From Neolentinus lepideus HHB14362 ss-1 (Eukaryota; Basidiomycota; Agaricomycetes; Gloeophyllales; Gloeophyllaceae), in NCBI GenBank assembly GCA_001632425.1, contig KV425553.1, positions 661,498 to 725,497 of the forward strand: a stretch of 64,000 nucleotides of DNA, in the 5' to 3' direction. The notes beneath the pieces were generated by a model. It ran no database searches, was not told the origin of the DNA, and worked only from the letters and a program-made list of their open reading frames with translations. Shown here in pieces: positions 21,801-31,053 of this stretch; the stretch's first letter is position 1; the number at the start of each line of letters is the position of its first letter. The position numbers and the translations under genes were made by a program.

Positions 21801-24139
21801 TTCTCTTGGTCGAGCGCTACAATGACTCCGTTGATCTCGACCGCTTCTGCGTATTCCATCACAAGTCGTGTCAGTTTTGTTTGATCAGTTATTTGCCGTC
21901 CTGGGATGAACCCGGCCTGGTCGGGATGGACTAGGCTGGGGGCGGCATCAGCGAGTTTCAGCGCTAGGGCCTTGGTGAAGAGTTTGTAGTCAGTGTTAAG
22001 TAGAGTGATCGGTCTATAGTTGCTAATGATGTCCCGATCGTTTTTCTTGTAGATCGGGCACATCCACCCTTCCGCAAAGCCAGTAGTGGGGTCAACACCA
22101 TATTTTTCAATGTCGTTGAAGGCTGCGGTCATCATACTAACCACGTCGAAAGACGGATCAGTGGGGTGGTGTTTCACGTAGTGAGTATGTCGTTCATGGA
22201 GTTTCTTCCAAAGTTCGTAAGGGGCCCCATCCAGCCCAGGGGCTGTATCATTCCCAGCAAGGCGTAGTGCACTCGCGATGTCATGCGTCGTGACAGGGTT
22301 CACGAAAGGTGTCAGGGCAGGGTCGTCAATCCTGTGATCAATTCTCAAGAGTGCTTCCTGGATTTTCTGTTCACGCAGGCCATCATCGACGTCCAGGTCC
22401 TGCCTTTGGAGGTTATCATGGTATGTCCGGGCCATGCTCGCCATTTTCTTGGAGTCCTTCTCGCGCGTACCATCAGGTGCCAGCAAAGAAAGTATTAGGT
22501 CCCGCGGCTTGCGTTCACGGTTTTGCAATGTCCAAGCTTTTGTTGCGAGCGACTCGCCATCTACGCGATCACGGACTCGGACTGCTTCCCTTACTCTTGC
22601 GTGCCGTCGTTGTTCCAGGCGTGCGAGCTGCTTCTCTGCTGCCGCAGATTTTAAGGTCCGCTCAGACTCTGGGATATTGTCATCCCCATTGATACGCTCA
22701 ACCTCCTTCCCCAAGGCGTTGATCTGCTGTTGCAGTCGTGGGACCAGTGTCTTCTCTCGGGAGAAACCTAACTTGAGTATATCCAGCTTACATTTATGCC
22801 ATATCTTCTGCGGATTGGCCTCGTCAGACCTACCCGGAGCCAGCGCAGCTAGTTCCACCTGGGCGGCGAGGCCGATCTTTGTGGCTTCTGTCAGGAACAT
22901 CTTGTCCTCTAGCACAGCATGGTGAAGGATGCGGCGACCCTTCCCTAATGTAGGTGCATCTTCGTCAGTTAGCTCGACTGATACCATCTTGTGGTCAGCA
23001 TGCGGGATGCCCACCGCCGTTATGCGCCACTCACGCGCAATTTTTAGATATTTGTTTGTGACATATATTCTGTCCAGCCAGGACTGGGATGGTGCTGCAC
23101 CGTTCATCCCACCACTCTGCAGGTACGTGAAGCCTTTCGTGTCGGGGAAGATAGTCCTCCAACCATCTCGGACACGCAGTACTTGTTTGAGATCTGCCAG
23201 GGCCTCGCAGGTTACGACGCTGTCATTTCTGGCAGGTAATCGATCAATTGCATCCTCAACCATGTTAAAGTCACCTGCCAGGACATCAGGTTTCCGGACC
23301 GATGGGTGGTTAGAGAGCCAGGATTGAATGTCGTGCCAGAAAGCGGCATTCTCGCTGGGAGTATTCGGGGCGTAGACATTCATTATGGAGAGCTTTGACC
23401 CTCGCCGTAGTGACATCTGGCTCAGGGTAGCCCAGCCAGGTATGACTTCCGTGGTCTGGACAGTTGTTTCGTCGACGAGCTGTTTGTTTATGACAGTAGC
23501 GACACCCGCACGTCCACGTGGGTTGGCAGGATCAGGGGATGCATGAACCCGAAGGCGTAGCGCGAAAAGGTCTTCAATTTCTGCACACCGTTCTGCATCG
23601 ACATGGGCCTCTTGGACGAGAAGTACAGCAATCTTTCTCTCCCGCATAAGTTGGTTAACGTGTAACCATTTATTATCCGAATGTTGCAGGTGGTGACTGC
23701 CAAACCCTTTAATGTTTAGTGATGCAATCTTGACCGCCGCCCGTTTCGTCATTCTTTTGGGCTGTATCCGGCGTCCCGGATGGGGCCCGCCGTTCGGTTG
23801 CGCCGCTGGCTCGTTTCGCGGCGGAGGGTGTTGTGGAGGGTCTGGGTTGTCCTCGTTGGTTGCTCCTCCATTGTCTAAAGACTGGTGCCCCGAAAGGGCG
23901 CCTGCGGGGGTGTTTTGCAGGTGTTGGGAGGGGTGACTGTTAGGTTCATGTGTCCCTCCCCGCGTCAGATCGTCTGATGCGTGCACCGTAGGTGCTGGTT
24001 CTTGGTTGGAACCAGAAAAGTGCGCCGGCGTAGTGCCATTGCGGTGCCCGTGGGCACTTGGTGTAGGGTGGACGCGGTCATTGTCAGGCAGCGTCCCTGG
24101 CGGTGTGCCATTTGGGGCACCCGACTCGCGCGCTCCCAT
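18890..24139 (-). CDS. LINE ORF2: endonuclease, reverse transcriptase, RNase H
   Basis: 1,749 residues, uninterrupted. The first 130 residues or so are low-complexity Pro/Asn/His/Gly-rich. The AP-like endonuclease starts near residue 137 (KIASLNIKGFGS, then LLVQEAHVDAE, VLAGDFNMVEDAIDRLP, SWLDRIYV, ADHKMVSVEL near 380). The reverse transcriptase spans about 690-950, with NYRPITLLNTDYKLF, VIVALDQEKAYDKI, GVRQGDPMSCLLFN and the catalytic FADDTTVYL near residue 878. RNase H lies at about 1315-1450, with IATDGSCLHNG, NQCAELLALHQA, FIETDSRYAMNA and KWVKGHAGHERNERADQAA, carrying the expected acidic and histidine residues. Near 1570 is a CPSC..7..H..4..C finger (CPSCGVLETLAHILTAC). It would nick target DNA, prime reverse transcription there, and remove the RNA strand. 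Confidence 0.95.
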   Translation of the reverse strand: MGARESGAPNGTPPGTLPDNDRVHPTPSAHGHRNGTTPAHFSGSNQEPAPTVHASDDLTRGGTHEPNSHPSQHLQNTPAGALSGHQSLDNGGATNEDNPDPPQHPPPRNEPAAQPNGGPHPGRRIQPKRMTKRAAVKIASLNIKGFGSHHLQHSDNKWLHVNQLMRERKIAVLLVQEAHVDAERCAEIEDLFALRLRVHASPDPANPRGRAGVATVINKQLVDETTVQTTEVIPGWATLSQMSLRRGSKLSIMNVYAPNTPSENAAFWHDIQSWLSNHPSVRKPDVLAGDFNMVEDAIDRLPARNDSVVTCEALADLKQVLRVRDGWRTIFPDTKGFTYLQSGGMNGAAPSQSWLDRIYVTNKYLKIAREWRITAVGIPHADHKMVSVELTDEDAPTLGKGRRILHHAVLEDKMFLTEATKIGLAAQVELAALAPGRSDEANPQKIWHKCKLDILKLGFSREKTLVPRLQQQINALGKEVERINGDDNIPESERTLKSAAAEKQLARLEQRRHARVREAVRVRDRVDGESLATKAWTLQNRERKPRDLILSLLAPDGTREKDSKKMASMARTYHDNLQRQDLDVDDGLREQKIQEALLRIDHRIDDPALTPFVNPVTTHDIASALRLAGNDTAPGLDGAPYELWKKLHERHTHYVKHHPTDPSFDVVSMMTAAFNDIEKYGVDPTTGFAEGWMCPIYKKNDRDIISNYRPITLLNTDYKLFTKALALKLADAAPSLVHPDQAGFIPGRQITDQTKLTRLVMEYAEAVEINGVIVALDQEKAYDKIAHDYLWRVLRAFGLPDMFVNTVRHLYENAETRVMINGFLSSPYRVTRGVRQGDPMSCLLFNLAIEPLAATLRQSCLAGLCIPGCTQRLITSLFADDTTVYLSAESDDFSSLTVILEDWCTAARAKFNVNKTEIIPIGSQAFRTRFITDRALRPGGTTIPDNVHIAQDGEAVRILGAWYGNKIDAEAPWVPILEAIDRDLDRWDRGHPTLEGRKLIVQMVIGGRTQYLTKVQGMPKHVEARLGKRARQFIWQDKPFSPTNAETLFAPIDRGGRQLLDLAARNEAITVKDLCEYLIPLGEGRKTWQLLQDALLSLRTPKSGPTLHPAMKINVFLQTWKTSVGAQVQMSPYIRNQLQAAQNYGLRAEGIAFSREILRDMPIWFHAYAAPRMRKMHFSASSKCLLNNHTVRRVRDAENAAACLEHPCHSSSPECGCPHCVDAKTALKCMWPHRCFERARDLLDTLPPKWDPRQHQREDDEHGLPDQFAPPASEEWVQFDTTCITSGPLENSLCIFTSGDPHNDAAPEKDGYDPVHLVTIATDGSCLHNGTAKAVAGAGGFASPGHPANFSLRLPVTLTQSNQCAELLALHQAASFDPPDTQLFIETDSRYAMNAVSKHLHRHEDEGFIGASNGTLIRDTVARLRAREHPTYLKWVKGHAGHERNERADQAAGAGAALQAPSIVDIRPASWLRVSGARVTAVTQALAYRAIRQRKLEKYTSRVRMAMNIELAQDAAEEAFGYRPSEGQIWRSQRSKDVSREVRCFLWMATHDAYMIGEKWLRPSVSVEKQARALCPSCGVLETLAHILTACDSPGQREIWGLVRTLWLKKNRTWYDPSLGLLLACCNRQFKSTSGHLRFGDARLYCILITESMHMIWKLRCERVIQNEGAPFDPAAVRNCWVAAMNRRVNLDCLMTNTKRYKKRATPPARVTATWANVLHDEDNLPPNWARRGGVLVGITRDQVARGVG

Positions 24140-24884
24140 TCTGGCACCTCCGCCTATCGGTCGGGCCGTACGATCATCAACAGGGTAGCCGGCGGATGAG
24201 TTGCCCCCATCTCCCGCACGGCCCCCCCACGTACCTTCAGCGCCGCTATACCGTAGAACTGGTCCCTGATAATTTCCCTGTATGTAATTACTGTTAGAGG
24301 CTGATTTGGCTACCCCTCGACTAAGCCATGCCGAGGTATCAACGCCGGGGCGTGGACCGTTGCTTCCTGTAGCGTCGTTTGTTTGGGCAAACTTCGTTAC
24401 AGGTCGCTTTCCGAATTATCGGGGAGGTCCAGTCCACGCTTAACCTCACAAGATTTATACACTAGAAGCTTTCCTGTCCGCCACAAGGACGCCAGTATAT
24501 TTGGGCCGCTAGTGTCGCACTACGCCCGCATACGCATAGTGACTCACCCATTAAGAAGCTCCCAAAAGCGCAGCCACTCGTAAGCTGGGGTGTTTCGAGC
24601 AATGCTGCTCATATTACGTGGATCACAGAGTTATACAACAACGAGTAATAATCACAATGGTGCGGAGTTTCGTAGACATCAAAAAAACAACATGCAGGTG
24701 TTCATGGAGAGAAGAGGAAAACATGATGGAAAAGGGGTGCTTGGCAGGGCAGCGGGGTGGGGAGATGCACTATAGTCGAGGGCCTGAAAGGGGGAGGTAA
24801 TAGAGTGTGGCTACGTGTAGGCGAAATGCAAGTTGAACGGTTTGTGCAGTGGGGAGATAAAAAATCGGTCCGGGAGACGTACTC

Positions 24885-26222
24885 TTAGGCCTTGCCTCTA
24901 CGCGCGCCTCGGCCCTGAGGGCGGTCACTCGGGTTCCCGCCTCTACCGGTGCGTTGTTGGGGTTTCTTGGTTGGCGCGTCATCCTTGCGCATGGAGGATT
25001 TGGCAGTTACAACCATATGTTTCATGTCGTCTGCTGAGGGCCCGAACCAGCCAAAAGTCTTAGCAAAGGAGCACTCGTCTACGGGGTGGAGCTCCGACTT
25101 GCATCCCGCACAGGGATCCCAGCGTCTCCCCGTCACGACGGTGTCGAAGCCGACAGTGTAGTTCTTCGATCGGATGAGTCGCAGCCACGCGAAGTGGTCA
25201 TCTTTGTCATGCGTGATGGGCTCGCCTGTTAGGACCATTACCGTCTCGCGATTAGCCCTGGTGTTCGTGAATTCCACCGGTGTGAGGTTGAAAGTGCTCA
25301 GCGCTTTGATGGTGCGGGATCGCACAGAGCCGGCGACCCCCTGAGCGGCAAGGTGTCGGTCGCACATGTTCAGGAACATGCTGTCCTCGACCAGCATACA
25401 CTTAATACGGCGGAGCAGTTCCGTCTTTGAAAGAGAGCCATCGTCGATAGCAGATCCGGACACAGTCGTGATTAGCCAAGGCATGAGGTCGCGGTCGAAA
25501 GGCACGACATGCCAGGCAGAGTCCTTCGAGAAGGCGAAGGTCTGTTGCCAGAGGAGGAAATGGCGCGCTGCATCTGTAACCCCCTCAGCAGGTATAGTCC
25601 ATGGTTTGTCATACCATTCGCGGCTGTCGTGGTTGAAGCAAGCCTCAGGGAAGTGCACTCGCACGGCAGACATAAATTCGGGCCCCGCTTCCGCGTCGGA
25701 AACAGAGGCGATCTGGAGGTCGATGATATTCTGCTGGACAGTCTTTGCGGCAAGAGGGTGAGTCAGGAGGAAAGCTCGTCCGCCCCCGTGCAGGAGGATA
25801 GCCAGATATTTCTCGGGGTCAGCTTGGACAGCGGCTTTGGCATTCGGGGAGAGATTTCCCAACAGGTCGTAGTAAGAGATGACTATACGATCGAACTCGC
25901 CTTCCGTGTACGTGATCTTGTCTCCTCGTGGTGCAACAGTTGGAGTAGGTCCTCTCCGAGTCTTCTGGAGGTGGGGGTTTCTCTCTTGGCCCTCTGGGGC
26001 TTCCAGGAAGGAGGGCCAGGCCTGGCGTTCGTCGTCCTCGGGCTCAAGGACTCGTTTCGAGAACTTCGGGAGTGGGCGCTTGGGGCGGTCGTTATCTGCC
26101 ATCTCAGCGTCCTCGCTGTCCGAGCCCGTATCCTGAGTCGCGGTACGTCGACGCTTAGACGGAGACGGGATGGTTGTTGGCACAGGAATGTTTGCGGCGG
26201 CAACCTGGGCGAAAGTGGCCAT
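24885..26222 (-). CDS. LINE ORF1 protein with zinc knuckle
   Basis: 445 residues, intact, 745 bp upstream of ORF2. The N-terminus has a basic cluster (SPSKRRRTA) followed by an acidic Ser/Asp/Glu stretch. The middle contains a folded-looking region (ILLHGGGRAFLLTHPLAAK, REWYDKPWTIPAEGVTDA, LMPWLITTVSGSAI). Near residue 375 is a zinc knuckle CAGCKSELHPVDEC of the exact form C-x2-C-x4-H-x4-C. The C-terminal tail is rich in Arg/Gly/Pro/Gln. The likely role is RNA binding and packaging of the element transcript. I recognise it by position, the knuckle and the basic tail rather than by overall similarity. Confidence 0.88.
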   Translation of the reverse strand: MATFAQVAAANIPVPTTIPSPSKRRRTATQDTGSDSEDAEMADNDRPKRPLPKFSKRVLEPEDDERQAWPSFLEAPEGQERNPHLQKTRRGPTPTVAPRGDKITYTEGEFDRIVISYYDLLGNLSPNAKAAVQADPEKYLAILLHGGGRAFLLTHPLAAKTVQQNIIDLQIASVSDAEAGPEFMSAVRVHFPEACFNHDSREWYDKPWTIPAEGVTDAARHFLLWQQTFAFSKDSAWHVVPFDRDLMPWLITTVSGSAIDDGSLSKTELLRRIKCMLVEDSMFLNMCDRHLAAQGVAGSVRSRTIKALSTFNLTPVEFTNTRANRETVMVLTGEPITHDKDDHFAWLRLIRSKNYTVGFDTVVTGRRWDPCAGCKSELHPVDECSFAKTFGWFGPSADDMKHMVVTAKSSMRKDDAPTKKPQQRTGRGGNPSDRPQGRGARRGKA

Positions 26223-26941
26223 CGAGCCAGAGGGGGCTCAGAGGAGGGCAGATCTCAGGCGGGCGTTTGTCGTGCTGGCAAGAGGTCATAGCGGTGCTCG
26301 CCCGTGTTTATATGCCCTCGCGGGTGCGGCGGGATGACGCATTGTGCAGCGGTTGACGTCGGTACCGGGCAGCGGAGGTCTGACGTCAATGGTGAGATGA
26401 TCCGGGGTGCCATGCGTCGCCCCGCCGGGGGGCAAGCCAGGCACTCGCGAGTTGCAATGGAGAGAAAGGGTGGAGATGTCTTTGTCGCCGTGGCGGGCAG
26501 CGATGGCGCCTTCCAGCTCTACGTATTATATCAGACACTGTCGACACAAGTGTGTACATATAAGGCTATCTGGGGTTGGGCGAGTAGGCTCCTGGCACTG
26601 GTGAGCTATGGTAGGGCTCAGAGAGGGCGCAGTGTGCTACTCCTCGTCGCGGTCGTTCTCGATAGTGAGGAGTGGGGTCAGACGATGCGTCTATGAGGCG
26701 GGGTGGTACGTTGACCGTAGGATGTGGCGACCGAGCTAGGCTCGAGTTGGGTCGTGTCTCTGTCGTCTCCGCCGTTGGCGGCGACGACGAGCGAGATATG
26801 GGTGTCTCTCACTCTTTTTAACCCCTCCTTAGCTGGCAGGGGACGGCTATTGGTTTCCCCAGTGTAGAACACTGGGTACTTATCCCTTGGGCCACGGAAA
26901 GGCTAGCCGCCGAACGCACCCTGGTGGTGGTTCTAGTCCAA

Positions 26942-27036
26942 GGGAGGAGAACTTGTCTCCATCCAGAGATGTCATCTCTTTGCGTGCCCACACCGAGCGC
27001 CTCTCTCACTATCGACGACAGTTCTCTACTCGAGGC
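26942..27036. repeat. Target-site duplication of the LINE (right copy)
   Basis: Identical over 95 bp to 18484-18578, directly outside the 5' end of the LINE. To its right the sequence continues TTAGTGGAGGTAG, which should be the original continuation of the pre-insertion site. Confidence 0.75.
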
Positions 27037-28865
27037 TTAGTGGAGGTAGTGTCTCCTCTTGCTCATAGGTGGATCTATTGTCTCCCGTCCTGCCAGCTGT
27101 TTCGATTAAGCACATGTACACTATCCTGCTAGCTACTTAGGTTCTGTAACACGTCTATGGGCCATCACGAAGCCGCTTTCTCTCTCGTGATCCACTCGGT
27201 CCAGACAGATGTCGCGGTCCCCTCAAATTGAGCTCTAATTGATTGCTGACTGGGCTACTCTGAGAATCGAGAGGCATGGTCAGTACAGGTATTGGCCAGC
27301 TCAGCAATTATGGGTACATACGAAGGGAATGGGGACGCGCGTCAAGGTTGCCCCCTTCAGCAAATTCTCATGGGTTACTCGAGGGACAGCATAAGAGGAG
27401 GTGAGGCTCGGCGCTTGTGAGTCCTCTTCGGTTTCGGAGCTATCTTGGTTGACTGACTCGTTGCTGGTATGGCCTGGAAAGGTCGGGCTGGACCACTGTG
27501 ATTCCAGAGGGTCACGAGTATCATTCGCTGACCCTGTACCACTTGGAGTAAGCAATTCCTCCATTCTAACAATAACTTCTGATGTTGTAGGGGTTCTGGG
27601 TGATGCTGGTGTAGGGTCGGGTGATGGGGGTGTTGGTTGATGAGAAAATGATACCGAGAATACCTAGCGCAGGTGAGTACAACAGCCATTTCGGTCGCGG
27701 TATGTCTACTCACTACTGGTCCTGTTGTTTCTGGTTCTACCTCTACAGTGATGCTTTTGATATGTGCTCGGGATGCTATGCTGACGTGCTGCATTGCCTC
27801 GGCCTAGGTGTTGTTTCCAGCTGTGGACGGGTGAGGGTGTGGACGGGTGAGGGAGAGATGGTCATTTCAGAAGATAATGTCCAAGCCGAGCTATTGCGAC
27901 TGCAAGCGCGGCTTGCGGACAGCGACGATTCCGACTGTGAAGACATCCGGCAGACAGAAGGTGTGCCGCCCGAGACCAGGGCTACCTAGTGACGAACTTG
28001 TGCTGCGCCGCCGCTGCAAGATCTGTTTTGCTATGCCGTCCCCCGTTCAATCTCTGCACTGCTTCATATACCATTACCAGTGTCTCAATCCTACTTCCAT
28101 TGGCACAGACTAGTTTGTAATCAACCACTTTGTCGCTTTCGTAATGCCTGGTCTTTATCATAGCCGTTGCAAGCTAGTCAATATATGATATAACTTTGAT
28201 TATCCACCTTTCTATTATTTCATACTAGGTCCTGGGTAGCAGTGATCACAGCCTGGAACCGACAGGCAAGGAGTGAAAGGAGATGCTGTGTCATATATTC
28301 GACACACCCGGAGAATGCGCCTCCGTAGCTGAATGGATGGAGAGACGCCCTCCCGCATGGAGACACGGTCTATCCATGGAGAACGCCAATCGAGATGGAG
28401 ACGGCTTCTCCGGGAGCGGCAACCGAGAGACTGCCATTTCAGGAAAATGGGGGTACATCTCCATGGCTCCATGGCTCCGTGCGTGTCCATATGACGCGTA
28501 AGGAGAGATCCGAGATTCCTGATGTAATCTGACCGCCGTTTTTTGGGCAGGTGAAAGAGCGGTTTGGCTGGGAGCCAAACATGTACAAATAATACTGTTT
28601 CCAGTCGAGGATTGCCCATCCCCATTATAATATAATATATGTTCGTAACGGGCGTCTTCTCACACGCCGTAAACAATGAGGCACACACGTTGCACTTCGG
28701 TTCACCTGCTGAATCCTACAGATTCATATTCGACCGCATTATCTGATCGCCATCGCCCTCGCTAAGCCAGTACTTGCCTTGGTGTCAACCTATCGCTGGT
28801 CCATGATTCAGGCCCGAGTGCCTGCTGCCCTTCTTTCCGGCTGATAAATCCTATCTAAAAAGATT
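27037..28865. other. Region between LINE and the split coiled-coil gene
   Basis: No confident gene. A minus-strand frame around 27,310-27,630 is acidic and Ser/Thr/Pro-rich (TPPSPDPTPASPRTPTT, MEELLTPSGTGS, ESVNQDSSETEEDSQAP) and could be part of a small unrecognised gene. On the plus strand 27,858-27,989 reads MVISEDNVQAELLRLQARL then a short acidic end. The stretch 28,290-28,530 is rich in GGAG/CTCC blocks like the LINE target site. The last 300 bp should contain the promoter of the gene at 28866. Confidence 0.4.
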
Positions 28866-29789
28866 ATGAACTCTTTCTGGTCCTTCCTTGATAACTACGT
28901 CTTCGCCAGGTTACCTAGCATCAGGATAGTTGCCGACGATTTGGAGAGTTCGGACAGTGACAGCGGTTCATCCTACTACGCGTCCCGTTCCGTCAAAAAG
29001 CGCAGACCTTCTCTAAGGAGACCGTCATATTCCAACATAGCCACAAATAATAACGCAGCCAGGTCCCAGCGGGTCGACCGCGACCTGGAGTGGGGCGAGG
29101 ATACGGAGCTTCAGCGGAGAAGTTCAACGAGAGATAGAGACCGTCAGCGTCGGGAGTCAGATCGCCAGCAGCGCGATGAAGCTCGTGAACAACGAGAGCA
29201 AGAACGCCAGCAGCGGGAAGAAATTCGCGAGCGAGAGCGCGAATTGGCGAGAGAACGGGATCAGGAGCGTGAAAGAGAGATGCAGCAGTTACGGGCAAGG
29301 CTGGCGGAATACGATCGCGAGCGAGAGAAGGACCGCATGTTGATTCAGTCTCTCGAGACGGAGAACGCGTCGTTGCAGTCCAAAGTAACGACTGTTCAAA
29401 CGTCCCTGTCGAATGCACTCGCCCAACTCTCGGCGATCACGACCAAGTACTCTACTCTTCGAACTCAGCACACGTCTCTTCAGGAAAAGTGGGCTGCGAT
29501 CCAGTCACAGCCAGTCACACCCATCCGTTCGCCAACTTCTCCCCCTCTCGAACTTAAAACATTACATGACAAATACGATGGTTTGAAAGGTGCATATGGC
29601 CAGGCCATCACGGAGCTGAAGGAAAAGAAGGAGGAGGTAAAGAGCCTGCGAACCTTCTTGAACCGGACAGATGAATGGAGCGGTGCACAGATCATCCAGA
29701 GTGTCAAGGACCTGAACGGGGAGATTGTTCAATTAGCGGCCCTGATCGCGGACGAGTTCTGTTTCCCCATATCATCCCCGACTCCCACG
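28866..29789 (+). pseudogene. N-terminal half of a basidiomycete coiled-coil protein, split by the Helitron
   Basis: Starts at the ATG 28866. Residues 1-40 contain a Ser/Asp-rich stretch, then a basic KKRRPSLRRPS cluster. About residues 80-230 form a long coiled coil very rich in Arg/Glu/Gln (RERERELARERDQERER), then a Ser/Thr-rich heptad region. It ends with WSGAQIIQSVKDLNGEIV and QLAALIADEFCF, a signature I know from a family expanded in Agaricomycetes, where it is followed by a second half with DP..VQ.ALQA and RWRSLTH motifs. That second half is absent here but present on the same strand near 41.85-43.2 kb. The frame runs past 29789 into 27 unrelated codons and stops at 29870; a GTAAGT donor sits at 29790. 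Function of the family is unknown. Confidence 0.75.
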
Positions 29790-29935
29790 GTAAGTGGGGG
29801 AGGGTTCTGTCAGGGAGAAATGGCGACGCTCCCTATACGCGCGAGTATCTCGTGTGAACAACTCGCTTAAGTACGCTACGCAGTCATCCCGCCTGTCTCC
29901 GTCGTCGCTGTTGTCGTCGCTGTAGTTGTCGTCGC

Positions 29936-30340
29936 TGTTGTACTTTCTATCACACGTCCTCTTTTGCACCTTCGTCGTCCAGGAACACCTCTTGCAAATA
30001 TCCAACTGTAAGTCTGGTATCTGTTGTCGTATTTGCCCGGTGCTCATTCGTCTTTCTTCATCGGTGTTGTCGTAGTCGCTGTTGTGCTTTCTATCGCAGC
30101 GTCGTCTTTCGTGCCCCAGGAACACGTCTTGCAAATATCCAACTGTAAGTCGTGTATCTGTTGTCCTATTTGTTGAATGCTCATTCATTGTTCGTCATCA
30201 TTGTCGTCGTTGTCGCCGCCGTTGTGCATTCTCTCACAGCATCGTCTTTCGTGTCTTTTTCATCCAAGAACGCCTCTTGCTAATTGCCACCTGTAAGTTT
30301 TCATCTGTTGTCGTGTTTTACGGGTGCTCATTTGTTTGTT
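29936..30340 (+). repeat. Three tandem ~144-bp units in the Helitron leader
   Basis: Units start near 29936, 30080 and 30224. Each has TGTTGT(A/G)CTTTCTATC, an acceptor-like CGCAG or CACAG in units two and three, a segment ending ...CTTGCAAATATCCAACT or a variant, then GTAAGT, then GTATCTGTTGTCGTATTTG...GTGCTCATTC. Each unit therefore looks like a short non-coding exon with its intron sides, duplicated twice. GTCGTC-rich sequence fills the joins. Confidence 0.7.
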
Positions 30341-30599
30341 TCATTTAGCTATCTTCATACGCTGTTCTCGTACTGGTGCACTCCGACAGCGGTAGTGACA
30401 GTGAGTTGTACATTCACGAGGTACGTTCCTGCTAACCCTTTTCAAATTTGTACCATCTTTCCTCCACTTCTGTGCGTTCCGCCGCCCCTCCCTGATTCGT
30501 TGCCCGTTATCGCTTACCTTTACCTTTTTCGTCGCTTTTCAGATTTCAGGACCCCGCTTTCTTCTAGCACTCGCGGTTTTCCGCCACTAGCTGTCTGTC

Positions 30600-30960
30600 A
30601 CCCCTGCGTTCCATCACGTTGCAGTCCACTACACCCGCGCGTTCCACCGCGTCGCATTCCACTGCACTCCCGCGTTCCATCGCATCGCAGTCCACTGCAC
30701 CCCCGCGTTCCACCGCGTCGCATTCCACTGCACCCTCGTGTTTCACCGCGTCGCATTCCTCTGCACCCTTGCATTTTGTCGCCGTGCCGTCCACTGCACC
30801 TTCACCTTTCACTACCCTTGTGCTTTACTACCGCGCTGCTCATTACCGTTTCATCGGTGCGCTGTCCACTGCACCCTTACGTTTCACCGCCGTGCTGCCC
30901 ACTGCACCCTCGCGTCTCACTGGCGCTCCGTGTTTGACTGCCCTGCAGTCCACGGCACTA
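30600..30960. repeat. GC-rich degenerate minisatellite upstream of the helicase gene
   Basis: Repeats of about 36-45 bp on the theme CGCGTTCCACCGCGTCGCATTCCACTGCACCC, degenerating to the right. Both strands are open for some distance, but the repetitive translations (for example GAVECDAVERG on the minus strand) are probably by-products of the repeat. Confidence 0.7.
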
Positions 30961-31053
30961 TTGTGTTTTGCCGAATCACTGTTTCGACCACGTGTATTGT
31001 TGTGTCCTGTTACTTTACTATCTGCGTGTGTGTTCTAGAGCAAGAGTATAAGT

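Larger units (their letters stand above)
18679..26941 (-). mobile_element. Full-length non-LTR (LINE) retrotransposon
   Basis: The element runs on the minus strand from about 26941 (5') to the A-rich end at 18679 (3'). It has a 5' leader of about 720 bp (26941-26223), ORF1 (26222-24885), an inter-ORF spacer of about 745 bp, ORF2 (24139-18890) and a 3' leader of about 210 bp. Both reading frames are intact, there are no introns, and it is flanked by identical 95-bp direct repeats. Full length, open frames and identical flanks all point to recent, possibly active transposition. The RT (DYKLFTKALALKL, QAGFIPGRQITDQ) looks L1/Tad-like and the ORF2 C-terminus carries RNase H; exact clade assignment needs a tree. 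Confidence 0.9.

Noticed and set aside
25509..26291. 260-codon plus-strand frame across LINE ORF1
   Set aside because: Antisense shadow of ORF1; no domain, and composition mirrors the GC-rich coding strand.
18484..27036. Tandem head-to-tail LINE copies as explanation of the 95-bp repeat
   Set aside because: The sequence left of 18484 does not continue into LINE leader sequence, so the repeat is better explained as a target duplication.
28993..29418. Minus-strand frame of 141 codons
   Set aside because: Antisense of the Arg/Glu-rich coiled coil, whose codon bias keeps the opposite strand open.
30564..30812. Minus-strand open frame with repeated GAVECDAVERG-like residues
   Set aside because: It is the antisense reading of a GC-rich minisatellite; repetition of the DNA alone keeps the frame open.
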